The notes under the pieces were generated by a model that was given only the letters and a program-made list of their open reading frames with translations, searched no databases and had not been told where the DNA came from. 64,000 bases of DNA from NCBI GenBank assembly GCA_015709615.1, contig CP054179.1, positions 2,232,001 through 2,296,000 on the forward strand. The letters run 5' to 3'. Both the position numbers and the translations under genes were made by a program. This document shows positions 1 to 8,008 of the stretch, piece after piece. Each line of letters starts with the position of its first letter. The stretch's first letter is position 1. Source of the DNA: Gammaproteobacteria bacterium (GTDB lineage: Bacteria > Pseudomonadota > Gammaproteobacteria > Burkholderiales > Nitrosomonadaceae).

Positions 1-1508
1 TGGCTTGACTTGAATCCTTGCAGCAAGCTTAAATACGATCGTGGTTCAGTGGATTTCACGCTGGCACGGGGTAAATAGGGATAGAGCATCAAATCGAGCT
101 TGGCAGGTCGTTGCTCTATCGCGCACAGAATCAAATGCTTGATGGCATCAAAACCAATTGTACCGAACCCCATCGCTTGTTTGATTGCCTGCTCAACTTG
201 CGCTAGGCTAAAATTCTCCAGCAACCGCAAAATCTGGATATATTCCTTGCGGCCACGGCGTTCCATGCGGACTTCCAACACGCGACGCAGCCGATCGAAT
301 ACTTCAGGTAGTACCCAATCTTGCAAGGGTGCCGCTTGATCGAGCGCACGCGGTTTCTGCTCTAACAATGCCAGGTAGTGCAAGGGGTTGTATATGAATT
401 CTTCCCGACCGTAGCTGCGCGCATGACGTGCAATCGTATCTGTGCCCAGGCAAATCTCTACGCGATCCACATAGCCCTTCACCAGTACCTCCCAGTGACC
501 GTATTGAGTAGGCACCGAGTAATCGTTGCTTCGATAACGCACGAGCGATAATGAAGATACACGCGTGGAAATCTTATGGCAGGCATCAAAAGCAACTGCA
601 GGTAAAGCCATCAATGCAGCCGTATCGCGTTTCATGCGCTCAGCGATGGTTTCAGTTTGACCCCGCAACTTGGCCTGTTGGCGCTTGATGCACCCATCCA
701 ACAATTTTGCATTCAGGGCATTAAAATCAGCAGCAATGGGTAGCGGCACCATGAAGTGGCGGCGACTGTAACCAACCATGCCCTCAACTTTCCCCTTGTC
801 GTTGCCTTTGGCCGGTCGCCCAAACTTGTCTTCAAACAGATAGTGGCTCTGCAGCTCGCTGAATGCCTTGGTACGCTGGCGTTTGCCATCGCCCAGTATC
901 TTGGCCACCGCAATCTTGGTGTTGTCGTACAGGATCGATTGCGGTATCCCACCCAAAAATGCAAAGGCAGCAACATGCCCATCCAGAAAGGATTCGGTAT
1001 CTTCAGTTGGATAGGCTTTGACAAAGCAACCATCCGAATGCGGCATATCAAGGCAGAAATAATGGAATCGAACCAGTTTGCCACCAATATAGCCATCGGC
1101 TTCACCAAAGTCTACCTGGGCATGGCCAGGCAAGTGCACTAACGGCATGAACATTTCCTTCTGCCGAATTGCAGCCTTGTTAACATAGTTACGTACGATG
1201 GTATAACCACCAGTAAAGCCGTGTTCTTCACGCAACCGCTCCAATATCCGTATCGCAGTATGGCGCTGCTTAACATGCACTTGTTTGTCAGCTTCCAAAA
1301 TAGCATCAATGATGCCAGTGAAAGGAGCAAGCTTGGGAGATACGGGTTCGCGCTTGCGCCGATAACCCGGCGGTGCAGCGTATTGACACATCTTCTTCAC
1401 AGTCTTGCGGTGAATTCCAAAATAACGCGCAACTTCGCGCTCGCTTCTGCCTTCTACCATCACCGCACGTCGAATCTTTACATATAGTTCCACTGTATAC
1501 ATCCTCAT
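1..1508 (-). CDS. istA: IstA transposase of IS21 family (3' end outside window)
   Basis: This is the DDE-type integrase/transposase of IS21 elements, which acts with the ATPase IstB. The protein starts MRMYTVELYVKIRRAV with an N-terminal helix-turn-helix (REVARYFGIHRKTVKKM) and continues into an rve-type catalytic core containing HAQVDFGEADGYI. It is the same protein as the 510-residue copies at 42844-44376 and 50949-52481. About eight codons and the stop are lost to the window edge, so the gene is incomplete only because of the window. Confidence 0.95.
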   Translation of the reverse strand, partial: MRMYTVELYVKIRRAVMVEGRSEREVARYFGIHRKTVKKMCQYAAPPGYRRKREPVSPKLAPFTGIIDAILEADKQVHVKQRHTAIRILERLREEHGFTGGYTIVRNYVNKAAIRQKEMFMPLVHLPGHAQVDFGEADGYIGGKLVRFHYFCLDMPHSDGCFVKAYPTEDTESFLDGHVAAFAFLGGIPQSILYDNTKIAVAKILGDGKRQRTKAFSELQSHYLFEDKFGRPAKGNDKGKVEGMVGYSRRHFMVPLPIAADFNALNAKLLDGCIKRQQAKLRGQTETIAERMKRDTAALMALPAVAFDACHKISTRVSSLSLVRYRSNDYSVPTQYGHWEVLVKGYVDRVEICLGTDTIARHARSYGREEFIYNPLHYLALLEQKPRALDQAAPLQDWVLPEVFDRLRRVLEVRMERRGRKEYIQILRLLENFSLAQVEQAIKQAMGFGTIGFDAIKHLILCAIEQRPAKLDLMLYPYLPRASVKSTEPRSYLSLLQGFKSS

Positions 1509-1627
1509 CGCCTTTCACTTGATGCTAATCGCATCAGCTTACAGGCTTCAGACTGGTACACTTTTATTCCGAGATTCCCGCGAAATTCAGTGCGCCTCAG
1601 TGGTACATTTTTACTCCGCTATTTACA
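1..1627 (-). mobile_element. IS21-family element, copy A (cut by window edge)
   Basis: The sequence is the same as bases 42869-44495 of complete copy B as far as I can read, so this is the same 2615-bp element. Only the istA side is present; istB and the other end lie left of the window. The visible terminus ends ...CTCCGCTATTTACA at 1627, the form seen at the istA-proximal end of the other copies. Within about 60 bp of this end a second GGAATAAAAGTGTACCA-type repeat occurs, as expected for the multiple terminal repeats of IS21 elements. Confidence 0.93.
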
Positions 1628-1895
1628 TCTATTTTTTGGAAATGACAAAAATACAGATGAGATGAGTTTGACTACAGGCAATTACAATACCGGTAAAGAC
1701 AATGTTGGAGAATAGAACGATACGCCCGATTTATTAGTACCATTGCCCTCAGAAGTACTTTTTTTCTTTCTCATAATCCTATATTACTAACAAATTTCAT
1801 ATTCCCTAAAGGAGTACCATCATCAATAATGCCGCATTTAAAACGTGCTGATAATCGATGATTTGTCGATCGAGGTATCTTGCAGGCGCTTTCTT
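1628..1895. other. intergenic, no supported gene
   Basis: AT-rich stretch between the IS end and the rlmKL stop. On the minus strand a short hydrophobic reading (around 1640-1720) could be the tail of an interrupted gene, but it has no start and no recognisable family. Nothing else is supported. Confidence 0.5.
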
Positions 1896-4112
1896 TTATG
1901 ATGGTTGATCGTGCCGCCGGGAAATCCGCCAACAGTAATGAATTCTGACGTCGCGCTTGAAATCCTCGGGGATCATTTGGCTGCTGATGTCTTCGATGAT
2001 CAAACCGCTCAATGCGTCCGTGTCCATCTTGAAGCGGCGGAAGTTGGTTGAAAAGTACAAAATACCGCCCGGTGCGAGCAGGGCTGCGGCGTTGCGGATC
2101 AGTTGCACGTGATCTTTCTGGATGTCGAAGGCTTCGTCCATTTTCTTGGAATTGGAAAAGGTGGGCGGATCGAGGAAGATTAGGTCGAATTGCTTTTTCC
2201 GTTTTGCAGCGGCTTGTGCGGCCAGCCATTCCAGGCAATTGGCGCGCACCAGTTGATGATGATCATCGCCGATGCCGTTGAGGACGAAATTGCGTCTGGC
2301 CCAATCCAGATACGTGTTCGACATATCCACCGTGACGCTCGAAACCGCACCGCCAATTGCCGCATGCACTGTGGCGCTGCCGGTGTAGGCGAATAAATTT
2401 AAAAAGCGCTTGCCCTTGGCTTGTTGCTGTATCAGCAAGCGCATCGGGCGGTGATCAAGAAACAGCCCGGTGTCGAGATAGTCCTCGAAATTCACCCAAA
2501 ACTTGCAACCGCTTTCTTCCACGACATGAAAGTGGCGCGAGTCGCCCAATTTTTCGTATTGATCGGTGCTTTTCTGCTTACGGCGTATTTTTAAAAATAC
2601 TTGTTCAGCAGGAATTTCCAGCACTTGGGGTATTTCCGCCATGATTCCGGCTAGCCGCTGATTCGCTTTGATAGGATCGACCGTTTTCGGCGATTCGTAT
2701 TCCTGCACGTTGACCCAAGTCTGTTCGCCCTGATAAACATCGATTGCCACAGCGTATTCCGGCAGGTCGGCGTCGTACAGCCGGTAGCAATGAATGTGAT
2801 TCTGTTTCGCCCACTTGGCCAGTTTCTTCAGATTTTTGCGCAAGCGGTTGGCGAACATCTCCGCTTGGCTGTCGATTTGCCCGGATTGCGCGCGGCGGCT
2901 GATGACGTCGATACGTTCCTGCTGCGATTGCGTTTTCGGTTCAAAAAAAGCTTTTTCCTCGATGGCAAAACGCAGCAGTTTGCATTCCAGCGCGCCATTG
3001 AACAGCGTGATCGGTTTTTGCGAGCGTATGCCCAGCTTGAAACCCAATTCCGGGTTGCCGATGATCATCGCCGCTTGCCAGCCGGTAAAGCGCTGTTTCA
3101 AAACTTCGCCGAAGCGGCGGTAGAGTGCGGCCGCTTGTTCCTCATCGCCGAGCCGCTCGCCGTACGGCGGGTTGCAGACGATCAGACCCTTCGGCCAGCT
3201 TTCCGCTGCGGCAGCGTCGGCGATATCGCGTTTTTCGATGTGGATTTTTCCCGCCAATCCGGCGTTCTCGACATGCTGCAACGCGGCGACGACGGTGCGC
3301 CGGTCTTGGTCGAATCCGGCGATGACCGGCAATTTACTCAAGCCAATCTCGCGGCGCTGCTGTGCATCGTTCCAGATGCCGCGCCACAGCGCGGGGTCGT
3401 GCTGCTTCCAGCCGAGAAAACCGAAATAATCGCGCTGCAATCCCGGTGCGATGTCCGCGGCGATCAACGCGCCTTCCACCAGCAGCGTGCCGGAACCGCA
3501 CATCGGATCGAGCAGCGAACCGCCTTGCTGGGCGATTTCCGGCCAACCGGCGCGCAGCAGAATCGCCGCCGCCAGATTCTCCTTGATCGGCGCGGCGATG
3601 CTGACTTCGCGGTAACCGCGCTTATGCGAACTCTCACCGGACAAATCCAGGCTCAGTTGCGCGGTGTCGTTGTGCAGATAGACGTTGACGCGGATGTCGG
3701 GGTACTCGGTATCGACATTGGGACGGCTGCCGAACTTGGCGCGTATTTGGTCGACGATGGCGTCTTTTACTTTGAGCGCGCCGAAATGCGTGTTGTTGAT
3801 CGCCGCATTGTTCTTGCTGCTGAACGACACCGCCAGGCTGTCGTCGGCGTTCAAATGTGCAGACCAGTCGATGCGCTGCACGCCATCGTAGAGATCCTGC
3901 TGCGATTTCACTTCGAAACTGCCGAGCAGCAACAACACGCGGCTCGCGGTGCGCAACCATAAACAAGCTTGATACGCCAGCGCCAGATCGCCTTGAAAAG
4001 CTACCCCGGCGAGTTTCTGCTGCACGTTTTTGCCGCCGAGCGCCTCGATTTCATTGGCGAGTATGCCTTCCATCGCTTTCGGCGTGGTGGCGAAGAGTTG
4101 GTATTGCGTCAT
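1896..4112 (-). CDS. rlmL: 23S rRNA (guanine) methyltransferase RlmKL, bifunctional
   Basis: RlmKL methylates two guanines of 23S rRNA (m2G2445 and m7G2069 in E. coli numbering), one per methyltransferase half. The 738-residue protein is slightly longer than the E. coli enzyme (702). An N-terminal THUMP-type region (about 45-155) precedes a first Rossmann methyltransferase with the SAM motif DPMCGSGT (202-209) and catalytic NPPYGE (314-319). The second half carries NLFAYTGSA (572-580) and LDPPTFSNSKKM (647-658), the RlmI/RlmK-type signatures. The ATG at 4112 gives the usual MTQYQLFATT N-terminus. It stands alone; the long open frame antisense to it (2790-3962) is a GC-skew shadow. Confidence 0.95.
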   Translation of the reverse strand: MTQYQLFATTPKAMEGILANEIEALGGKNVQQKLAGVAFQGDLALAYQACLWLRTASRVLLLLGSFEVKSQQDLYDGVQRIDWSAHLNADDSLAVSFSSKNNAAINNTHFGALKVKDAIVDQIRAKFGSRPNVDTEYPDIRVNVYLHNDTAQLSLDLSGESSHKRGYREVSIAAPIKENLAAAILLRAGWPEIAQQGGSLLDPMCGSGTLLVEGALIAADIAPGLQRDYFGFLGWKQHDPALWRGIWNDAQQRREIGLSKLPVIAGFDQDRRTVVAALQHVENAGLAGKIHIEKRDIADAAAAESWPKGLIVCNPPYGERLGDEEQAAALYRRFGEVLKQRFTGWQAAMIIGNPELGFKLGIRSQKPITLFNGALECKLLRFAIEEKAFFEPKTQSQQERIDVISRRAQSGQIDSQAEMFANRLRKNLKKLAKWAKQNHIHCYRLYDADLPEYAVAIDVYQGEQTWVNVQEYESPKTVDPIKANQRLAGIMAEIPQVLEIPAEQVFLKIRRKQKSTDQYEKLGDSRHFHVVEESGCKFWVNFEDYLDTGLFLDHRPMRLLIQQQAKGKRFLNLFAYTGSATVHAAIGGAVSSVTVDMSNTYLDWARRNFVLNGIGDDHHQLVRANCLEWLAAQAAAKRKKQFDLIFLDPPTFSNSKKMDEAFDIQKDHVQLIRNAAALLAPGGILYFSTNFRRFKMDTDALSGLIIEDISSQMIPEDFKRDVRIHYCWRISRRHDQPS

Positions 4113-4216
4113 GATTCACGGTGTGTGCGGAATAACCGCGTAGGATACTTGAATGTGCCGCTGCCGCGCTGGCTTTTTTGCATCCGGCGCGGTGCCTGGT
4201 GGCTGGTGGCCGGTTT

Positions 4217-4870
4217 TCAGGGCGTGTTTCTTTGCGCCGGGTTTTTCTTAAAAGCAGGAATCAGCGCTTGCGGGTCGGCTGTCTGCCGCTGCTGTTGTGC
4301 GGCGGCGGCCCACCAGGTGAGCTGCGCAAAGGATCGGGCAAAATAGCTCGACCATCTTTCCGCATCAATAGACGCAAGAAAATTGCCGTCTTCAGCGAGC
4401 ACTTCATGCGCCTTCGGGACATGAATCATCGCCGAAACCGGCAAGCAACCCAATTCCGACAGAAAAGACCGCATCCCCACCGCCGCCCTGACACCGCCCC
4501 ATTGTCCCGCCGAATACGTGACGATCGCGCTGGGTTTGTACGAAAACAGCGAACTGCCGAAGTGATTGAGCAAATGCGCCAAAGCCGGGCTGAGCGAATG
4601 ATTGTATTCCGGACTCACCATGACATAGCCATCCGCGGCGGCAATCTTGTCCGCCAAGGATTGGAGTTGAGCGGGTGCTTTGCCCGGCGCATAAGAAAAG
4701 TGCGGTTTGAATATCGAACCAAGGTCAAAATCCAGCGGATCGATCAGCTCTACCGAAATGCCGCCTTGATGAAGCTGGGCCACGCAAGCTCTGGCGACTC
4801 TTAGACCGAGTCGGGGCGGGTTGGGCGGGGAGCTGCCGCGGACTGTGCCGAGGAAGGTTAGGAAATTCAT
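4217..4870 (-). CDS. NADPH-dependent FMN reductase family protein
   Basis: Flavodoxin-like protein of 217 residues. The N-terminus has the phosphate-binding loop GTVRGSS (8-14) and the middle has SPEYNHS (86-92), both diagnostic of the NADPH-dependent FMN/quinone/chromate reductase family. Members reduce FMN, quinones, azo dyes or metals in the cytoplasm; the substrate here cannot be told. The C-terminal 35 residues (after WWAAAAQQQ) look disordered and lie beyond the usual fold. The gene runs in the same direction as rlmKL, 104 bp upstream of it, and may share its transcript. Confidence 0.85.
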   Translation of the reverse strand: MNFLTFLGTVRGSSPPNPPRLGLRVARACVAQLHQGGISVELIDPLDFDLGSIFKPHFSYAPGKAPAQLQSLADKIAAADGYVMVSPEYNHSLSPALAHLLNHFGSSLFSYKPSAIVTYSAGQWGGVRAAVGMRSFLSELGCLPVSAMIHVPKAHEVLAEDGNFLASIDAERWSSYFARSFAQLTWWAAAAQQQRQTADPQALIPAFKKNPAQRNTP

Positions 4871-4952
4871 AGATATTCTAAATTCTTTCTAAATATGGAT
4901 CTAACGATATTGATGATTAAGCGGTAAACCATCTCCTAGTGTTGGGCTATTC

Positions 4953-5948
4953 TTAATCAGTGTATCCATCGCCAGAAATATGTGGATTGATTCTAAGTTC
5001 TCTTTGGCTGATGCTATCTTGTTTGGGAATGAGTGTGATTTTTCCCGTGGTTGCATCAAAATATCCAAACGCTCTGATGAAGCCGGTTCTATGAGGCTTT
5101 TCATCAAAGGTGGATTTGTAGTGAACACTACCGACAATAAACAATCGTGGGAGGCAATCACTGAAATGTATGAGGTCTTTGTTTTCAGCAACTTCCTTGG
5201 TTACATGAATGGTAACGTAGATTTTAATCGACTCACCTGGAAAGATCGTAAACCCAATATGATTAGCGATTGGTTTGTACTCAGTAGCCAACTTCAATTG
5301 GGCTTGTTTGACTTCATCGACAAAGCCTTCACCAGCATAAAACCCGGGATTCGGATAAACGTTTTGTGCGGGAATGTTACCGACATTTTTGATTTTAAAG
5401 ACCAGACTAATAGCCCAACGACCATCGCTATCGCGCTTCAAGTCTCCCGCGTGATTCAGCTGAACCTTGATCCATGGTCGGTGGGCTGCAGTGTACTGGT
5501 CTCTTCCGAGATTGACAGTTTCAAGTGCGGCGTTAGCCGCTTTGGAAGCGGTTTCGTTGGAGATTTTCATAAGCTTCAATTGGTTTCTGAACATACACAA
5601 TTGAAAAAAAGCTATTACTACCGCAGAGAGCGATATAAAAAGCCCATAGAGAGCATACATAGCGGCATCTTTGGAAGCATCTCTGGCATCTCCTGCCACT
5701 TTGAGTGTTTCAATGTCTATAGCCAATTTCTTCTCGCGTTCTTTTTCTTCTTTTTCGCTTGCCGCTTCTTCTTCATTGGTAGCTAGTTTTTTTATGAAGA
5801 TAGGCGTGGTCTCGGAACCTGGTTGCTGCTCGGCAGTTTTTTGTATGATGTCTGTCGGTTTCTCATCTATGGCGAAGGCACTTGAGATATTTAATCCGAT
5901 CAAAATGTAAAACATTAATTTCACAACAGAGCACATGACTGTTTTCAC
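4953..5948 (-). CDS. hypothetical exported/membrane protein
   Basis: Family not recognised. The 331-residue product begins with a signal peptide (about 1-26, ending SSAFA), then a Glu/Lys-rich, probably coiled-coil stretch (NEEEAASEKEEKEREKK), one strong transmembrane segment (AMYALYGLFISLSAVVIAFF, about 95-115) and a roughly 200-residue soluble domain rich in beta strands (KIKNVGNIPAQNVYPNPG...). I chose the GTG at 5948 because an AAGGAG lies 8 bases upstream (5957-5962); the in-frame ATG at 5936 is too far from it. The domain resembles parts of proteins often seen beside membrane sensors, but no function is claimed. Confidence 0.7.
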   Translation of the reverse strand: MKTVMCSVVKLMFYILIGLNISSAFAIDEKPTDIIQKTAEQQPGSETTPIFIKKLATNEEEAASEKEEKEREKKLAIDIETLKVAGDARDASKDAAMYALYGLFISLSAVVIAFFQLCMFRNQLKLMKISNETASKAANAALETVNLGRDQYTAAHRPWIKVQLNHAGDLKRDSDGRWAISLVFKIKNVGNIPAQNVYPNPGFYAGEGFVDEVKQAQLKLATEYKPIANHIGFTIFPGESIKIYVTIHVTKEVAENKDLIHFSDCLPRLFIVGSVHYKSTFDEKPHRTGFIRAFGYFDATTGKITLIPKQDSISQRELRINPHISGDGYTD

Positions 5949-6004
5949 TAAATGTGCTCCTTATTTTGTGGTGAAGTTCTAGCGAGCAATTGCATGTTTC
6001 TTAT

Positions 6005-7447
6005 TTACAACAAAAAGACAGTCGCCAATCCCAGAAAAATAAAGAATCCGCCGCTGTCCGTCACGGCAGTGATCATGACGCTGGAGCCGATGGCCGGGTC
6101 GCGGCCGAATTTGCGCAGGGTGAGCGGAATCAAGACGCCGAGTAGCGCGGCGAGCAGCAGGTTCAGCACCAGCGCCAGGGTCATGACCAGCCCGAGTTCG
6201 GCGTTCTGGTAGATGGCGAAGGTGAACAGGCCGACGATGGTTCCCCACAGCAGGCCGTTAACGATGCTGACGCCGACTTCCTTGCTGATGAGTTTCCAGG
6301 CGCTGCTGGTGTTGATTTGATCCAGCGCCAGCGCGCGCACGATCATGGTGATGGTTTGATTGCCGGAGTTGCCGCCGATGCCGGCGATGATCGGCATCAG
6401 CGCGGCGAGTGCGACCAGTTTTTCGATGGAATCTTCAAATAGGCCGATGACGCGCGAGGCGACGAACGCGGTGACCAGATTGACGGCCAGCCAGACCCAG
6501 CGGTTCTGCACGCTCTTCAAGACCGGCGCGAAAAGATCCTCTTCTTCGCTCAAACCGGCCAGGTTCAACGCTTCGTTTTCAGCTTTGTCGCGGATGAAAT
6601 CGATCACGGTGTCGACGGTGACGCGGCCCAGCAGTTTGCCGTCGTCATCCACCACGGAAGCGGAAACCAGGTCGTAACGCTCGAACGCATTGGCGGCTTG
6701 CTGCGCGACATCATCCGGGTGCAGTGTGATCATTTCCCCGGTCATGACATCGGCGACCAGCGTGTCCGGATCGCTGACCAGCAGGCGGTTGATCAGTAAC
6801 ACGCCTTTCAACTGTTCATTGCGGTCGACCACGAAGAGCTGGTCGGTATGATCCGGCATTTCTTCCAACCGGCGCAGATAGCGCAATACCACTTCCAGCC
6901 GCACGTCTTCGCGGATCGTGATGACGTCGAAATCCATTAGGGCGCCGACAGAATCCTCCGGGTACGACATGGCGGCACGTACTTGTTCGCGTTCTTCCAC
7001 GGGCAGCGAGCGGAAAACATCGTCCATGACCTCCTGCGGCAAATCCGGCGCGAGATCAGCGATCTCGTCGGCGTCGAGATATTCCGCCGCGGCGACCAGT
7101 TCCTGGTTGCCCATGTCGGTGATCAGCGTGGCGCGCACGGCATCGGAGGTTTCCAGCAACACTTCACCGTCGCGGTCGGTTTTGACCATGCTCCAGATCA
7201 GCAACCGGTCTTCCATCGGCAGCGCTTCGAGGATTAGCGCAATGTCGGCGGGATGGAGCTCATCCAGGAAATGCTGTAGCTCGGACAGGTTTTGCTTTTG
7301 CACTGCGGAATGAACCAGCGATTCGTCCGGCGCATCCTGCAGATTCACCAATCCCTCGACCAGCTTGTATTTGCGCAGCAGAAACGTGGCCTGTTGCAGC
7401 GGCGTCGGTGCGTCTTCTTGATCGCTGTTGTTATCGGTTTCAGTCAT
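6005..7447 (-). CDS. mgtE: magnesium transporter MgtE
   Basis: Inner-membrane Mg2+ channel gated by cytoplasmic Mg2+. All domains are present in the 480 residues: an N-terminal superhelical MgtE_N domain (about 50-155), tandem CBS domains (about 160-285), and a five-helix pore domain (about 315-480). The pore signature PIIAGIGGNSGNQT (352-365) is intact, and TDSGGFF places the conserved Mg2+-coordinating Asp at 464. Start ATG at 7447. The 5' leader on the minus strand (7448 to about 7640) contains a GC-rich hairpin (ATCCGGC / GCCGGAT, about 7590-7608), but I do not recognise a known Mg2+ riboswitch. Confidence 0.95.
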   Translation of the reverse strand: MTETDNNSDQEDAPTPLQQATFLLRKYKLVEGLVNLQDAPDESLVHSAVQKQNLSELQHFLDELHPADIALILEALPMEDRLLIWSMVKTDRDGEVLLETSDAVRATLITDMGNQELVAAAEYLDADEIADLAPDLPQEVMDDVFRSLPVEEREQVRAAMSYPEDSVGALMDFDVITIREDVRLEVVLRYLRRLEEMPDHTDQLFVVDRNEQLKGVLLINRLLVSDPDTLVADVMTGEMITLHPDDVAQQAANAFERYDLVSASVVDDDGKLLGRVTVDTVIDFIRDKAENEALNLAGLSEEEDLFAPVLKSVQNRWVWLAVNLVTAFVASRVIGLFEDSIEKLVALAALMPIIAGIGGNSGNQTITMIVRALALDQINTSSAWKLISKEVGVSIVNGLLWGTIVGLFTFAIYQNAELGLVMTLALVLNLLLAALLGVLIPLTLRKFGRDPAIGSSVMITAVTDSGGFFIFLGLATVFLL

Positions 7448-7781
7448 AACGGGTTTGTGCCGGCAAGGCGGTTTTATCGTCGGGAAAATTCAGCCTGTGC
7501 TTATACGCTGAATAGTTTGCAATTTGATGACTGGAAAGTATAACCGCCCGCGCTGTACTGGTACTAATAAAATCTTGGATCGGTGGGGTTTTATATCCGG
7601 CTTCTTGCCGGATTACGTTTTCCGCGCATTTTGTCGCGCAGTGTTGACGGTTCTTGTTAGTTAATGACAAGAACTGTCATTTCTCTATTGGTTCATTCCC
7701 GATCATCTATAAAGAAAATTACATTTAATGTATTTTTTAAATGTATTTTCTTTAGTTGTAAATTAATAAAAAATTTCTGAC

Positions 7782-7797
7782 TGGCATAGTTCGTGCT
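7782..7797 (+). promoter_or_regulatory. candidate sigma54 (-24/-12) promoter
   Basis: TGGCATAGTTCGTGCT has GG at 7783-7784 and GC at 7795-7796 separated by exactly ten bases, the spacing required by RpoN (consensus TGGCAC-N5-TTGCW). The TGGCA half is a full match and the -12 half has TGC. The predicted transcript start (about 7807) falls right before the riboswitch aptamer, which supports the call. The upstream region is extremely AT-rich, as is common for activator and IHF binding. Confidence 0.6.
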
Positions 7798-7810
7798 TGT
7801 AAATCTTATT

Positions 7811-7905
7811 GCAGTATGAAAAAGGCAAACTCTGCGAAAGCAGGGGACGCAAAGTCACTGATCTAACGGGCAAATGCCCCACGATGGCAGGACTGCCAGA
7901 TAGCG
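7811..7905 (+). promoter_or_regulatory. cyclic di-GMP-I (GEMM) riboswitch aptamer
   Basis: The segment contains the conserved GEMM-I blocks in order: AAAGGCAAAC, a hairpin CUCUGC-GAAA-GCAGG with the GNRA tetraloop, GGACGCAAAG, then a second helix with the receptor-side sequence ACGAUGGCAGGACUGCC. GEMM-I RNAs bind cyclic di-GMP and control motility, attachment and extracellular-matrix genes. The aptamer lies about 105 bases upstream of the ATG of a secreted protein gene on the same strand. Edges are approximate. Confidence 0.88.
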
Positions 7906-7915
7906 CTCTCGTCTT

Positions 7916-8002
7916 AATCACGGATGTGATTCGACAAGTGTCGATGAAGAACTTCGACATGCATATCCACGCAGTTCCGTCCTTTTAACTCTAAGGAGGA
8001 AC
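7916..8002 (+). promoter_or_regulatory. riboswitch expression platform: competing hairpins and Shine-Dalgarno sequester
   Basis: Three inverted repeats follow the aptamer. AATCAC/GTGATT closes a tetraloop (7916-7931). TGTCGA at 7939-7944 can pair either with TCGACA upstream (7931-7936) or with TCGACA downstream (7954-7959), so the two stems exclude each other. Finally GTTCC-g-TCCTT (7974-7984) pairs with AAGGA-GGAAC (7993-8002), a 10-bp stem with one bulged G that buries the ribosome site AAGGAGG (7993-7999). There is no U-tract, so control is probably translational. The switch direction is inference. Confidence 0.65.
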
Positions 8003-8008
8003 CTAATT

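Noticed and set aside
2790..3962. 390-codon open frame on the plus strand
   Set aside because: Entirely antisense to rlmKL, whose domains and motifs are complete; the frame comes from GC-rich codon positions.
4980..5786. 268-codon plus-strand frame opposite the hypothetical exported protein
   Set aside because: The minus-strand frame has a signal peptide, membrane helix and well-spaced ribosome site; the plus frame ends in a Phe-run and has none of these.
7589..7609. Terminator hairpin ATCCGGC/GCCGGAT
   Set aside because: No plus-strand gene precedes it and the T-run is short; it may instead be part of the mgtE leader.
7811..7905. Cobalamin or other riboswitch class
   Set aside because: The order GGCAAAC / GAAA hairpin / GGACGCAAAG is specific to GEMM-I; no B12 box is present.
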